This document shows, in pieces, positions 7,364-15,962 of a stretch of DNA of 51,046 bases. The position numbers and the translations under genes were made by a program. This DNA is from Kribbella turkmenica (GTDB lineage Bacteria; Actinomycetota; Actinomycetes; Propionibacteriales; Kribbellaceae). The notes below the pieces were generated by a model, which was not told the DNA's origin, ran no database searches, and saw only the letters and a list, made by a program, of their open reading frames with translations. Position 1 is the first letter of the stretch; every line of letters begins with the position of its first letter. The DNA lies in assembly GCF_004348725.1 (NCBI RefSeq), contig NZ_SMKR01000031.1, positions 1-51,046 of the forward strand. Reading direction: 5' to 3'.

Positions 7364-8875
7364 GTGGACGTTGCGGAGCTGGACCGGATTCTGCTGGCCG
7401 GGGCGGCGGTGTTGCTGGTCGCGATCGTCGCGATCCGGCTGACCGGGCGGCTCGGGCTCCCCTCGTTGCTCATCTACCTCCTGATGGGCCTCCTGCTCGG
7501 CGAGGCGGGTCCGGGCGGGATCCACTTCGACGACGCGCAGCTGGCGCACGCGCTCGGATTCGCCGCGCTGGTGGTGATCCTGACCGAGGGCGGTTTGACC
7601 ACCCGGTGGAACGAAGTACGCCCGGTGATGCCACTGGGAGTACTTCTGGCGACTGTCGGCGTCGCGGTCAGTATCGGCGTCGTCGCCTGCGTGGCGCACT
7701 ACGTCCTCGGGCTCGACTGGCAGACCGCCGTACTGATCGGAGCAGTCACCTCACCGACGGACGCGGCGGCGGTCTTCTCCGTCCTGCGCCGGGTTCCGAT
7801 CAGACCGCGGTTGCGGGGTGCGCTGGAGGCTGAGTCCGGTCTGAACGACGCGCCGACGGTGCTGCTGGTCACCCTGGTCAGCACCGGCGAGGTCGGTGAG
7901 AAGGGCCTGCTGCACTTCAGCGGGCTGGTCCTCTACGAACTGGTGGTCGGCGCCCTGTTCGGGTTCCTGATCGGCTGGATCAGCGCCGGTCTGATCCGGC
8001 GGGTCGCGCTCGGCTCGGCCGGTCTGTACCCGCTGGCGATCCTGTCGGTGGCCATCATCTCGTACGCCGGTGGCTCCGTACTGCTCCACGTGTCCGGGTT
8101 CGCGGCGGTCTACGTGACGTCCCTCGTTCTCGGCCGGGCCGAGTTGCCGCACCGGTTGGCCACCCGGTCGTTCGTCGACGGGATCGCGTGGCTGGCCCAG
8201 ATCGGGCTGTTCGTGATGCTCGGACTGCTCGCCTCGCCCGGGCGGATCGGGTGGAATGACGTCACGGTCGCCCTGGTGATCGGCATCGCGGTGACGGTGG
8301 TCGGCCGGTTCGCGGCAGTCGCCCTGTCGGCGTTGCCGTTCCGATTGCCGTGGAAGGAGCAGGCGTTCATCTCCTGGGCCGGGCTGCGCGGTGCCATCCC
8401 GATCGTGCTGGCGACCATCCCGCTGGCCAAGGGGGTGCCGGACGCGGACCGGATCTTCGACGTGGTGTTCGTGCTGGTGCTGCTGTTCACGCTGCTCCAG
8501 GGGCCGTCGCTGCCGTGGCTGGCCCGGCGTCTGAAGGTCCTGGACGAGAATTCGGCGTACGAGGTCGACATCGACGTGGCGCCGCTGGAGTCGCTCGGCG
8601 CCGACATGCTTCAGGTACACGTGCCCAGCGAGTCGCGGCTGTCCGGCGTCGAGATCGGCGAGCTCCGTCTGCCCGCCGGGGTCTCGGTGTCCCTCGTCAT
8701 CCGCGGCGATCGGGCGTTCGTGCCAGACGTGCGGACCGTCCTTCGGGCCGGTGACGCGCTGCTCGTCGTTGCCCCCAGCCCGGTTCGGGAGCAGACCGTG
8801 CGCCGGCTGCGAGCCGTCTCCCGGGCGGGCCGGCTGGCCGGGTGGTTCGGCGAACGCGGCCGCGACCCGCGCTGA
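7364..8875 (+). CDS. CPA1-type K+/H+ or Na+/H+ antiporter with C-terminal RCK_C (TrkA-C) domain
   Basis: This 503-residue membrane protein exchanges a monovalent cation for protons. About 12 hydrophobic segments fill residues 5-385. ILTEGGLTTR, the acidic transport motif TSPTDAAAV, ALEAESGLNDAPTVLL and FISWAGLRGAIPIVLAT are the CPA1/NhaP2 (CvrA) signatures. The cytoplasmic C-terminus LQVHVPSESRLSGVEIGELRLP to LRAGDALLVVAP is an RCK_C nucleotide- or ion-sensing domain. GTG 7364 is chosen because the upstream candidates at 7310 and 7343 are in or next to a terminator hairpin. Its final codons run into a short tandem-repeat tract. K+ and Na+ specificity cannot be distinguished by sequence. Confidence 0.93.
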   Translation: MDVAELDRILLAGAAVLLVAIVAIRLTGRLGLPSLLIYLLMGLLLGEAGPGGIHFDDAQLAHALGFAALVVILTEGGLTTRWNEVRPVMPLGVLLATVGVAVSIGVVACVAHYVLGLDWQTAVLIGAVTSPTDAAAVFSVLRRVPIRPRLRGALEAESGLNDAPTVLLVTLVSTGEVGEKGLLHFSGLVLYELVVGALFGFLIGWISAGLIRRVALGSAGLYPLAILSVAIISYAGGSVLLHVSGFAAVYVTSLVLGRAELPHRLATRSFVDGIAWLAQIGLFVMLGLLASPGRIGWNDVTVALVIGIAVTVVGRFAAVALSALPFRLPWKEQAFISWAGLRGAIPIVLATIPLAKGVPDADRIFDVVFVLVLLFTLLQGPSLPWLARRLKVLDENSAYEVDIDVAPLESLGADMLQVHVPSESRLSGVEIGELRLPAGVSVSLVIRGDRAFVPDVRTVLRAGDALLVVAPSPVREQTVRRLRAVSRAGRLAGWFGERGRDPR

Positions 8876-8985
8876 CCCGCCGCGACCCGCGCTGGGCCCG
8901 CCGGGACCGCGGAGCCCGCCTCGACCCGCGCTGGGCCGGCCGCGACCCGTGCTGGGCCCGCCTCGACCCGCGCCTGGCCGCGGCC
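8861..8985. repeat. Degenerate GC-rich minisatellite, about 21-bp period
   Basis: Six imperfect copies built on CGCGACCCGCGCTGGGCCCGC follow each other, starting inside the last codons of the antiporter gene (stop at 8873-8875) and filling the space to the convergent LytR_C gene. Unit lengths are 18-21 bases. Confidence 0.75.
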
Positions 8986-9011
8986 GATGAGCCGCGCCTG
9001 CCGGGAGGGCG

Positions 9012-9575
9012 TCAGTTCGGGTTCTGGCCGGAGGGGATCGGCTGCGGGGTGTGGATCACCGGCAGGCAGACGGTGGAGTCCGGGGCGACCGAGACGGAGG
9101 CCAGCCCCTTCGGCTTGAGCGCGGTGTAGCCGCGGCCGACGACCAGGTCGACGGTGTGGTCGGTCCGGCCGTCGCCCTCGATCAGGGCCTTCTGCCGGAG
9201 CTGACCGGCCACCAGCAGCAGCTCGGGCGAGTTGTCGGCCGTACCGCGGACCGCGACGACGTCGATCTTGTCGCCTCTCGGCTCGTTGGCGATCTTGGCG
9301 ACGTGGAAACCGCGCTTCTCCAGCAGCTCGGCGACCGCGGCCGCCGTCCCCGCCTTGGCGCCGCCGTTGTAGACGTTCACCACCACCTGCTTGGGCACGA
9401 GGCGGTTGTTCGGCAGCTTCTGCTCGACGCAGGTCGGCCCGGCGCTGCTGTTGATCAGCGAGTTCCAGCCCCACCACGCGCTGCCGACGAGGAGACCGAG
9501 CAGGATGACCATGGTGATCGGGGTGCGCCAGTGGATCCGCGAGTGCGGCCGCGGCTGTGGATGGATCGCGGTCAT
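9012..9575 (-). CDS. LytR_C (cell-envelope attenuator C-terminal domain) membrane protein
   Basis: This 187-residue protein has a basic cytoplasmic N-terminus (about 1-19), one membrane helix TMVILLGLLVGSAWWGW (about 21-38), and an outside domain. The outside domain begins VVVNVYNGGAKAGTAAAVAELLEKRGFHV, the LytR_C (PF13399) consensus found at the end of LCP wall-ligase proteins. No LCP catalytic domain is present, so it is a stand-alone sensor or accessory module at the envelope. A G-rich ribosome site precedes ATG 9575 by about 8 bases. It is 30 bases downstream of the VapB-like gene and probably co-transcribed with it. Confidence 0.88.
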   Translation of the reverse strand: MTAIHPQPRPHSRIHWRTPITMVILLGLLVGSAWWGWNSLINSSAGPTCVEQKLPNNRLVPKQVVVNVYNGGAKAGTAAAVAELLEKRGFHVAKIANEPRGDKIDVVAVRGTADNSPELLLVAGQLRQKALIEGDGRTDHTVDLVVGRGYTALKPKGLASVSVAPDSTVCLPVIHTPQPIPSGQNPN

Positions 9576-9605
9576 CAGCTCAACCCCCCGTGCGAGCAGC
9601 CATTG

Positions 9606-9899
9606 TCAGTCCACGACCAGTACCCGGGCGTGTAGTACGGAACGCTGCTGCAGCGCGGCCCGGAGGGCCCGGTGCAGACCGTCCTCGAGGAACATCTCGC
9701 CCTTCCACTCGACCACGTGGGCGAACAGGTCGCCGTAGAAGGTGGAGTCCTCGTCGAGCAGCGCGTTCAGGTCGAGGGTGCCCTTGGTCGTGACGAGCTC
9801 GTCCAGACGCACCTGCCGTGGCGGCAGTGACGACCAGTCCTTCGGCTTGAGCCCGTGGTCCGGGTACGGCCGTTCCTCCCCGACGCGCTTGAAGATCAC
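9606..9899 (-). CDS. VapB-type orphan protein of actinobacteria
   Basis: From GTG 9899 the protein has 97 residues beginning VIFKRVGEERPYPDHG and containing VRLDELVTTKGTLDLNALLDEDSTFYGDLFAHVV and FLEDGLHRALRAALQQR. I recognise it as the short actinobacterial family commonly labelled type II VapB antitoxin. No PIN-domain toxin is adjacent, so the antitoxin name is doubtful. The start choice rests on the family N-terminus and on a TAGACT box (9907-9912) exactly 7 bases upstream, which implies a leaderless mRNA. An in-frame GTG at 9950 would lie before that promoter. It is grouped with the LytR_C gene. Confidence 0.82.
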   Translation of the reverse strand: MIFKRVGEERPYPDHGLKPKDWSSLPPRQVRLDELVTTKGTLDLNALLDEDSTFYGDLFAHVVEWKGEMFLEDGLHRALRAALQQRSVLHARVLVVD

Positions 9900-9906
9900 C
9901 TCCCGA

Positions 9907-9912
9907 AGTCTA
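9907..9912 (-). promoter_or_regulatory. -10 box (TAGACT) of the VapB-like gene
   Basis: TAGACT on the minus strand ends 7 bases before GTG 9899, the leaderless spacing. Confidence 0.6.
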
Positions 9913-10057
9913 GCGGGGACCGAGGTCTTGCGAGAGGTCACGGATGTCACCGGTGCAGTCCGGAGTGCGCACTCAACCTTTCGGGCATGATCAGCGTCCC
10001 AGGGGACAGGGACAGGTGGGCGCCCACGAGGCGGCCACGACTGAGGGGGTGAACGGC

Positions 10058-10762
10058 ATGCGAATACTTTCCAAACTCGGTCTCGCGGCCGCCACGGTCA
10101 CGCTCGTCGCCGCCGGTACGGTGCTGCCGGCGGACGCGATCACGGTGACCCAGGCGAAGGCCGCCCAGGCGAGGCTGAACAAGCTCGGCTGCGGCGCCGG
10201 CCCGGTCGACGGCAAGGTCGGGACGATGACCAAGGCGGCCACGGTCCGGTTCCAGTCGGCCAACCGGCTCGCGCAGAACGGTTCGCCGACCGGGACGACG
10301 TACACCCGGCTGATGGCGCGGACGGCGAAGCGGTGTGACGTCCGCGCGGTGCCGGCCCGCTCCGGGAGCGGCCGCCGGATCGTCATCAGCCAGTCGCAGA
10401 ACTGGGTCTGGCTGATCGATGCCCGCGGCAAGGTCGTCCGCCAGGGCGGGATGATCGACAACCCGCGGTACCTGCGGCCGGGGACCTACACCAGCGGCGC
10501 GAAGTGCGGCCGGGCGGCCCGGATCCGGAAGAACACCGACGGCGGGCGGCTGTACCTGAACAACTTCGTCCGGTTCGCCCCGTGCGGGATCGGGTTCCAC
10601 CAGATCCCGACGTACAAGTCCAACGGGCGGCAGATCCACGCCGACTACCTGCTGGGCACGAACTACAAGGCCTCGCACGGCTGCATCCGGGTGTCCGCGT
10701 CGATGTCGGCGAGCATCTGGTCGTTCGCCGCGACGTCGGTACGCGTGGTCGTGATGCGCTGA
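10058..10762 (+). CDS. Secreted L,D-transpeptidase with peptidoglycan-binding domain
   Basis: This exported enzyme cross-links or edits peptidoglycan stem peptides using the L,D mechanism. The 234-residue precursor has a Sec signal peptide (1-27, ending PADA). A PG_binding_1 domain (about 30-88: TQAKAAQARLNKLGCGAGPVDG and onward) precedes the YkuD catalytic domain (about 107-232). His181 and SHGCIR with Cys209 as nucleophile match the family motif HX14-17(S/T)HGChN. ATG 10058 follows a GAGGGGG site and begins a clean signal peptide. Cysteines 150 and 176 may form a disulfide. It stands alone before the HerA-like gene. Confidence 0.94.
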   Translation: MRILSKLGLAAATVTLVAAGTVLPADAITVTQAKAAQARLNKLGCGAGPVDGKVGTMTKAATVRFQSANRLAQNGSPTGTTYTRLMARTAKRCDVRAVPARSGSGRRIVISQSQNWVWLIDARGKVVRQGGMIDNPRYLRPGTYTSGAKCGRAARIRKNTDGGRLYLNNFVRFAPCGIGFHQIPTYKSNGRQIHADYLLGTNYKASHGCIRVSASMSASIWSFAATSVRVVVMR

Positions 10763-10863
10763 TCCTCGGCGGTGCCCCGGGTGTGGACAACTCTCGCAAC
10801 CACATTCCGGGGCACTAGCATGCGCAGCGAGTAGATCTTTCAACCGGGGAAGGGCACGCTGAC

Positions 10864-12411
10864 ATGGCCGAGACTGCCGACGTCGTCGAAACCGTCAAGC
10901 GGGGGTACGCGTTCGAAGGGGCGGCGATCGAGCTCGGCGCGCTGCTGGCCGGTGACGAGCCGAAGCCGGAGGCGGCGGTCCGGATCCCGTTGTCGATGGT
11001 GAACCGGCACGGCCTGGTCGCGGGTGCGACCGGTACCGGGAAGACGAAGACCCTGCAACTGATGGCCGAGCAGCTGTCGGCCGCCGGCGTCTCGGTGTTC
11101 GCCGCGGACATCAAGGGCGACCTGTCCGGGATCTCGCAGCCGGGGCAGGAGAGCGAGAAGCTGCTGGCCCGGACCGAGACGATCGGCCAGGAGTGGATCC
11201 CGACCGGGTTCCCGACCGAATTCTACGCGCTCGGAGGTCAGGGCACCGGGGTGCCGGTGCGGGCCACGATCACGTCGTTCGGGCCGGTGCTGCTGTCGAA
11301 GGTGCTCGGGCTGAACGACGTCCAGGAGTCCTCGCTCGGCCTGATCTTCCACTACGCCGACAAGCAGGGCCTGACGCTGCTCGACCTGAAGGACCTGCGC
11401 GCGGTCATCACCCACCTGACCAGCGACGAGGGCAAGGCCGACCTCAAGGAACTCGGTGGGCTGTCGGCCGCGACCGCCGGCGTCATCCTGCGGGCGCTGA
11501 TCGGGTTCGCCGATCAAGGCGCCGAGGCGTTCTTCGGCGAGCCTGAGTTCGACACCGCCGACCTGATGCAGCAGCGCGACGGCAAGGGCGTCATCTCCCT
11601 GCTGGAGCTGCCGAACCTGCAGGACCGGCCGGCGCTGTTCTCCACCTTCCTGATGTGGCTGCTGGCCGACCTGTTCCACGACCTGCCCGAGGTCGGCGAC
11701 GTGGACAAGCCGAAGCTGGTGTTCTTCTTCGACGAGGCGCACCTGCTGTTCAACGACGCGTCGAAGGCCTTCCTGGAGTCGATCGCGCAGACCGTCCGGC
11801 TGATCCGGTCGAAGGGTGTCGGCGTCTTCTTCGTCACCCAGACCCCGAAGGACGTGCCGGACGAGGTGCTCGCGCAGCTCGGTTCCCGGGTGCAGCACCA
11901 GTTGCGGGCGCACACGCCGAACGACGCCAAGGCGCTGAGGGCGACGGTGTCGACGTTCCCGAGCTCGTCGTACGACCTGGAGGAAGTGCTCACCCAGCTC
12001 GGCATCGGCGAGGCGGTCGTGACGGTGATGAACGAGAAGGGTGCGCCGACCCCGGTCGCCTGGACCCGGTTGCGGGCGCCGCAGTCGCTGATGGCGCCGG
12101 CGACCGCCGAGCAGCTGAGCGCGTCGGTGCAGGCGTCGCCGAACAACGCGAAGTACACCGAGGTGATCGACCGCGAGTCGGCGTACGAGAAGCTCGCCGC
12201 CAAGGTCCAGGCCGGCGCCGAGCAGGCCGAGGCGGAACGGCAGGCCGAGGAGCAGGGCAGGCCGGCTCCCGAGCCGAAGCCGCGGGCGCGGAAGCAGGAG
12301 AAGTCGATGGTCGAGCAGGTGATCGGCTCGTCCGCGTTCAAGCAGTTCGCCCGCTCCGCCGGCCGCGAGATCGTCAGGGGCCTGTTCGGCGCTGCCCGCA
12401 GGCGGCGTTAG
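10864..12411 (+). CDS. HerA-like ATPase, DUF853 family
   Basis: This 515-residue cytoplasmic ATPase belongs to the HerA/FtsK-like group (PF05872). The Walker A is GATGTGKTKT (54-63) and Walker B is KLVFFFDEAHLLF (about 284-296). VFFVTQTPKDVPDEVLAQLGSRVQHQLRAHTP contains the sensor and arginine region. An acidic/basic charged segment with PEPKPRARKQEKS near 465-485 is a flexible linker before the conserved end SSAFKQFARSAGREIVRGLFG. The family is widespread and its function unproven; DNA translocation is inferred. An AAGGGCACG site precedes the ATG. A TAGCAT box near 10816 is a possible -10. No NurA nuclease is adjacent. Confidence 0.92.
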   Translation: MAETADVVETVKRGYAFEGAAIELGALLAGDEPKPEAAVRIPLSMVNRHGLVAGATGTGKTKTLQLMAEQLSAAGVSVFAADIKGDLSGISQPGQESEKLLARTETIGQEWIPTGFPTEFYALGGQGTGVPVRATITSFGPVLLSKVLGLNDVQESSLGLIFHYADKQGLTLLDLKDLRAVITHLTSDEGKADLKELGGLSAATAGVILRALIGFADQGAEAFFGEPEFDTADLMQQRDGKGVISLLELPNLQDRPALFSTFLMWLLADLFHDLPEVGDVDKPKLVFFFDEAHLLFNDASKAFLESIAQTVRLIRSKGVGVFFVTQTPKDVPDEVLAQLGSRVQHQLRAHTPNDAKALRATVSTFPSSSYDLEEVLTQLGIGEAVVTVMNEKGAPTPVAWTRLRAPQSLMAPATAEQLSASVQASPNNAKYTEVIDRESAYEKLAAKVQAGAEQAEAERQAEEQGRPAPEPKPRARKQEKSMVEQVIGSSAFKQFARSAGREIVRGLFGAARRRR

Positions 12412-12557
12412 TTTCTCCTGTGGTGGTTGCGGATTCAGCGTCTATCGGTGATCAAACGACTGAACTCGCAGCGATCGACCATCGTGTCCACATCGTCATC
12501 CACAGCGCGCCGTCGCGGATTGGGACGAGGCGCTCACTCGTCGTACCGTGAGACCTG

Positions 12558-13964
12558 ATGGTTGCGCAGAGTAGGCGAGCAGTACGATTTTGGGCGCTGT
12601 GGACCCTGACGGTCCCGGCGTTCGCTGTTGTCGTGCTCGTCGACCTGGCCGCCGTCGGGTACGCGGTGCAGGCCTTCACCGACCTGCCGAGCTGGCGCGG
12701 TCTCGACGTGGTCGTCGCGCTGACCGTGTCCGCGCTGATCGCGGTCGAAGGCGCCCGCCGGGTGGAGAACCGGCGGCGTCGCGGCGGTGCGTTGCACAAG
12801 GACCTCGCACCGGCCTGGATGATCGCGGCCGCGATGGTGCTGCATCCGGCGCTGGCGATCCTGGTCGCCGTCCTGCTCCGGATCTGGTGGCGGATCCGGG
12901 CCGGCAGGTGCATCCCGTACCGCTGGGCGTTCTCGACCGCCGTGCACGTGCTCGCGGTCGGCGCCGCGCACACCGTTTTCACGGCGGTCGGCGACTGGAC
13001 CGGCAACGGCGGCCTCGGCCAGGTCGTCGCGATGATCGCCGCCTCGATGGCGTACGTCGCGACCGACACCGTGCTGTGTGGTCTGGCGATCTCGCTGATC
13101 CTGCCCGGCAGCAGCTGGCGCGAGACCTTCGGCGGGACGGACGACCTGTGCACCGACGCGACCGCGGCGACCCTCGGCTGCCTGCTGGCGGCCGCCTGCC
13201 TGGTCAGCCCGTGGTTCGCGTTCGTGGCGATCCCGATCACGCTGACCGCGCAGCGGGCACTGCTGCTCACGCAGCTCGAGTCCGAGGTGCAGACCGACCC
13301 GAAGACCAGCCTCACCCGGGTCGACTGGTGGCGGCGGCGGACCGAGGAGATGCTGCGAACCGCGCGCAGCCAGAACGAGCCGATGGCCGTGCTGCTGATC
13401 GACATCGACCACTTCAAGCAGGTCAACGACCGGCACGGCCACCTGGTCGGCGACGAGGCGCTGCGGGCAGTCGCCACGATCCTGCGCAGCGCGATCCGGG
13501 CGAAGGACGTGATCGGCCGGTTCGGCGGCGAGGAGTTCGTGATCGCGCTGCCGGACACCGGCCTCGACGACGCGACCGTGACCGCGGACCGGCTGCGGAA
13601 CGCGGTCGCCGCCAGCCCGCTGGCGGCCATGTGCGCGGGCGTCCTGGACGACCCGGACCTCGACCCGGACACCTTCCACCTGACCGTCTCGATCGGCGTC
13701 GCCGTCTACCCGGCCGACGGCATCACCGTCGACGACCTGCTGCTGAGGGCCGACCGGGCGATGTACGCCGCCAAGGCCGCCGGCCGCAACCGGGTCCGGC
13801 TGGCCGCGGACGTCGTCCCGCCGCCGCGCCTCCCCCGCCCAGCCGCGCGGATCGACCGCCCGAACGCCCGTACCAGCGTCCCGGCCGGCCGGCCCGACCA
13901 TGAAGACACCCCTGTCGACCGGCCGGTCACCAGCGGCGCTGCGCCCCCCACCGACCGGACCTGA
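12558..13964 (+). CDS. Membrane diguanylate cyclase (GGDEF)
   Basis: The protein (468 residues) should make cyclic di-GMP from two GTP. Its N-terminal 230 residues contain several membrane helices (about 10-38, 50-65, 85-110, 127-145, 152-185, 203-235), a MASE-like sensor. The catalytic domain spans about 245-415 with IDIDHFKQVNDRHGHLVGDE and the active motif GGEEF (323-327). An inhibitory RxxD site (RAKD, 314-317) sits five residues before it, so product feedback is expected. The last 50 residues are a disordered Arg/Pro tail. A TACCGT box (12544-12549) lies 8 bases before ATG 12558 and there is no ribosome site. No EAL gene is nearby. Confidence 0.94.
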   Translation: MVAQSRRAVRFWALWTLTVPAFAVVVLVDLAAVGYAVQAFTDLPSWRGLDVVVALTVSALIAVEGARRVENRRRRGGALHKDLAPAWMIAAAMVLHPALAILVAVLLRIWWRIRAGRCIPYRWAFSTAVHVLAVGAAHTVFTAVGDWTGNGGLGQVVAMIAASMAYVATDTVLCGLAISLILPGSSWRETFGGTDDLCTDATAATLGCLLAAACLVSPWFAFVAIPITLTAQRALLLTQLESEVQTDPKTSLTRVDWWRRRTEEMLRTARSQNEPMAVLLIDIDHFKQVNDRHGHLVGDEALRAVATILRSAIRAKDVIGRFGGEEFVIALPDTGLDDATVTADRLRNAVAASPLAAMCAGVLDDPDLDPDTFHLTVSIGVAVYPADGITVDDLLLRADRAMYAAKAAGRNRVRLAADVVPPPRLPRPAARIDRPNARTSVPAGRPDHEDTPVDRPVTSGAAPPTDRT

Positions 13965-13987
13965 CCGCGATCGCCGCGGGTTGGCGA

Positions 13988-14067
13988 ACCGCCGGGCCAT
14001 CACGATCGCCGCCGTGCGCGATCCGTCCGCGGCGGACGGCCGAGCGGGCGGGATTGTGATGGCCTGA
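13988..14067. repeat. REP-like palindromic element, copy 1
   Basis: GGCCATCACGATC (from 13995) and GATTGTGATGGCC (to 14064) form the arms of an imperfect palindrome separated by about 40 GC-rich bases. The arms match those of copy 2 near 21.3 kb, and both copies carry CCGCC-GGCCATCAC at the left end. It lies between convergent genes and may also work as a terminator. Confidence 0.7.
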
Positions 14068-14071
14068 GCGT

Positions 14072-15271
14072 TCAGCAGGCGGCGAACGTCCCGGCCGCGA
14101 CGTACGCCTTCGCGACGTACATGCCGGGGTGGACGCGCAGCCAGACGTTGCTGGTGCCCTGCGAGCCGGTGACGCTCGAGCCGGTCGTCTGGCACTCGAC
14201 CGTCGCCTGGGCGGACTTGCCGGCCATCCCGACCACCGCGCCGGCGGAGTTCGGCGAGTTCCGCACGTTCAGGTAGCCGGACGTGATCGACACGGTGCCG
14301 CGGCCGCCGTCGCCGGTCCAGAGGTAGGTCACGTCGACCCAGGCGTTGTTCGTCAGCGCGAGCGCGTCCCAGAACGTCCCGTCCGCGAGGTCGATCCCGG
14401 CCGGGTTGGCGACGGTCCGGCCGAACTGGTCCTTGCCGCCGTTGTAGCCGTCCTGATACGCGGCCTGCGCCTCGGGGCGGCCCTGCGGCAGGTCCTTCCA
14501 CATCTCCCGGATGGCGCTCGGGTTCCAGTAGTCGTCCTTGGTGTTCCACGGGCCGACGTCCCACACCGGCTCGAACGCGCACCGGGACGCCGTGCACACC
14601 TTGACCGAGTAGGTGCCGGTGCCCTTGGCGGACAGTCCCCGGCGGGACGGCAGAGCGACGAAGTGATCCCGGTTCACGATCACGTGGCCGTTGGCCGTCG
14701 TACCTCCGACCAGGCCTTCGCGGGTGGCGAAGACGCGGGACTTCAGCGGCGCGGCCTGGACACTCATCCGGCTCGGGTCGGCCCGGTCGGTCGGCTGGAC
14801 CTGGACGTCGCCGACCCACGGGCTGCCGCCGGCCGGTGGAGCGCTGACGATGATCCGCAACTGGACCCGGTCGCCGGCGGCGGGCAGGGCGGTCGGCGTA
14901 CCGGCCTTCGCGGGTGTCCACTCGGTCCACTTGTCCTTGGCCCAGGCCCGTACGTAGATTTCGGCCGACGAGCCGTCGGGCGTACCGGCGGCGTAGCTGA
15001 CGACGACGGCCGAGGTGGCCGCGGCGAAGCGGACCGGGACGAGTTCGGCCGAACCGGACCGTTGCTCGATCTCGCTCGAACCGATCGCGGCCGGGGCGTT
15101 GCCGAGGATGATCCGGCTGCCCTCGACCTTGACGTTGCTCGAGCCGGCGACGGGGTGGGCCGCGACCGGGACTGGGTCGGTCGGTGCGGCGGTGCTCTGC
15201 AAGGTCGTGGTGAAGATCGCGAGCGTCGCGGCCAGACAGGCGGTCAGTTGCGCGCGGCGGGTGATACGCAT
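14072..15271 (-). CDS. Secreted protein with C-terminal SH3-like domain
   Basis: The 399-residue precursor begins MRITRRAQLTACLAATLAIF and has a signal peptide cleaved near TAAPTD. The middle contains a beta-rich segment (VPVRFAAATSAVVVSYAAGTPDGSSAEIYVRAW) resembling carbohydrate-type surface modules. VKVCTASRCAFEPVWDVGPWNTKDDYWNP is a conserved actinobacterial stretch. The last 75 residues (SGYLNVRNSPNSAGAVVG to VWLRVHPG) form an SH3b-type wall-binding domain. No catalytic residues can be identified. A GGAGG site lies 8 bases before ATG 15271. A role at the cell wall is inferred. Confidence 0.85.
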   Translation of the reverse strand: MRITRRAQLTACLAATLAIFTTTLQSTAAPTDPVPVAAHPVAGSSNVKVEGSRIILGNAPAAIGSSEIEQRSGSAELVPVRFAAATSAVVVSYAAGTPDGSSAEIYVRAWAKDKWTEWTPAKAGTPTALPAAGDRVQLRIIVSAPPAGGSPWVGDVQVQPTDRADPSRMSVQAAPLKSRVFATREGLVGGTTANGHVIVNRDHFVALPSRRGLSAKGTGTYSVKVCTASRCAFEPVWDVGPWNTKDDYWNPSAIREMWKDLPQGRPEAQAAYQDGYNGGKDQFGRTVANPAGIDLADGTFWDALALTNNAWVDVTYLWTGDGGRGTVSITSGYLNVRNSPNSAGAVVGMAGKSAQATVECQTTGSSVTGSQGTSNVWLRVHPGMYVAKAYVAAGTFAAC

Positions 15272-15446
15272 GGGCGGTGACCTCCGGGGCGGTGAAGGTG
15301 TGCTGCGTGGTTCACCCAATGTGACAAACCAACCGGACTTCTGTATAGCCCGTGAATAAATTTCTTGGAAGGAGATGGCGTACGGACAGAACCGGATCGG
15401 TCACCCAGCGGGTTTGGAACGGTGTGACACAGGCAGAGGAGATTCG

Positions 15447-15962
15447 ATGACCCGGACCGCGGACGCCGACTTCGAGCGCTTCGTGTTGGCCCAGTCGACC
15501 CCCTTGCTCCGCTTCGCGGAGATGCTGTGCGGCGATCGGCACACGGCCGAGGACCTGGTGCAGCAGGCGTTGATGCGGTCCTATCCGAAATGGCACCGGC
15601 TGGACGGTGACCCGCTGCGCTACGTACGCCGGGTCCTGGTCAACCGGTTCCTCTCCCAGACACGCCGGCGCTGGAACAACGAGGTTCCCAGCGACCCGGT
15701 GATCAACGACTGGGACCAGCGAGCGGTGGCGGACTTCGCCGGCGAGGTCCAGACCAGGGAAGCCGTGCTCTCGGCGCTCTCCGGTCTGACCGTGCGGGAG
15801 AGAGCCGTGGTCGCGCTGCGCTACTCGCAGGATCTCTCCGAGGCCGAGGCCGCCGAGCTGCTGGCGATGGCGCCCGGGACCGTGAAGAGCACGGCCGCCC
15901 GCGCGCTGGCCAAGCTGCGGCTGGCACCCGACCTGATCGATTCCGGAGTTGGAGGACACTGA
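15447..15962 (+). CDS. ECF sigma factor, SigE (actinobacterial) family
   Basis: This 171-residue sigma-70-type factor directs RNA polymerase to a stress or envelope regulon. Region 2 runs from FERFVLAQSTPLLRFAEMLCGDRHTAEDLVQQALMRSYPKW and region 4 is LSGLTVRERAVVALRYSQDLSEAEAAELLAMAPGTVKSTAARALAKLR. The pattern matches the SigE70 actinobacterial family. ATG 15447 follows GAGGAGA closely; an upstream in-frame ATG at 15375 gives a non-conserved leader. The stop overlaps the next start (TGATG), so both proteins are made together. Confidence 0.94.
   Translation: MTRTADADFERFVLAQSTPLLRFAEMLCGDRHTAEDLVQQALMRSYPKWHRLDGDPLRYVRRVLVNRFLSQTRRRWNNEVPSDPVINDWDQRAVADFAGEVQTREAVLSALSGLTVRERAVVALRYSQDLSEAEAAELLAMAPGTVKSTAARALAKLRLAPDLIDSGVGGH

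Noticed and set aside
9606..9950. Complete VapBC toxin-antitoxin module
   Set aside because: No PIN-domain gene is present on either side; neighbours are a LytR_C protein and an L,D-transpeptidase.
12534..14930. 798-codon minus-strand frame
   Set aside because: It is antisense to the GGDEF gene and out of frame with the SH3 protein gene; no domain is seen.
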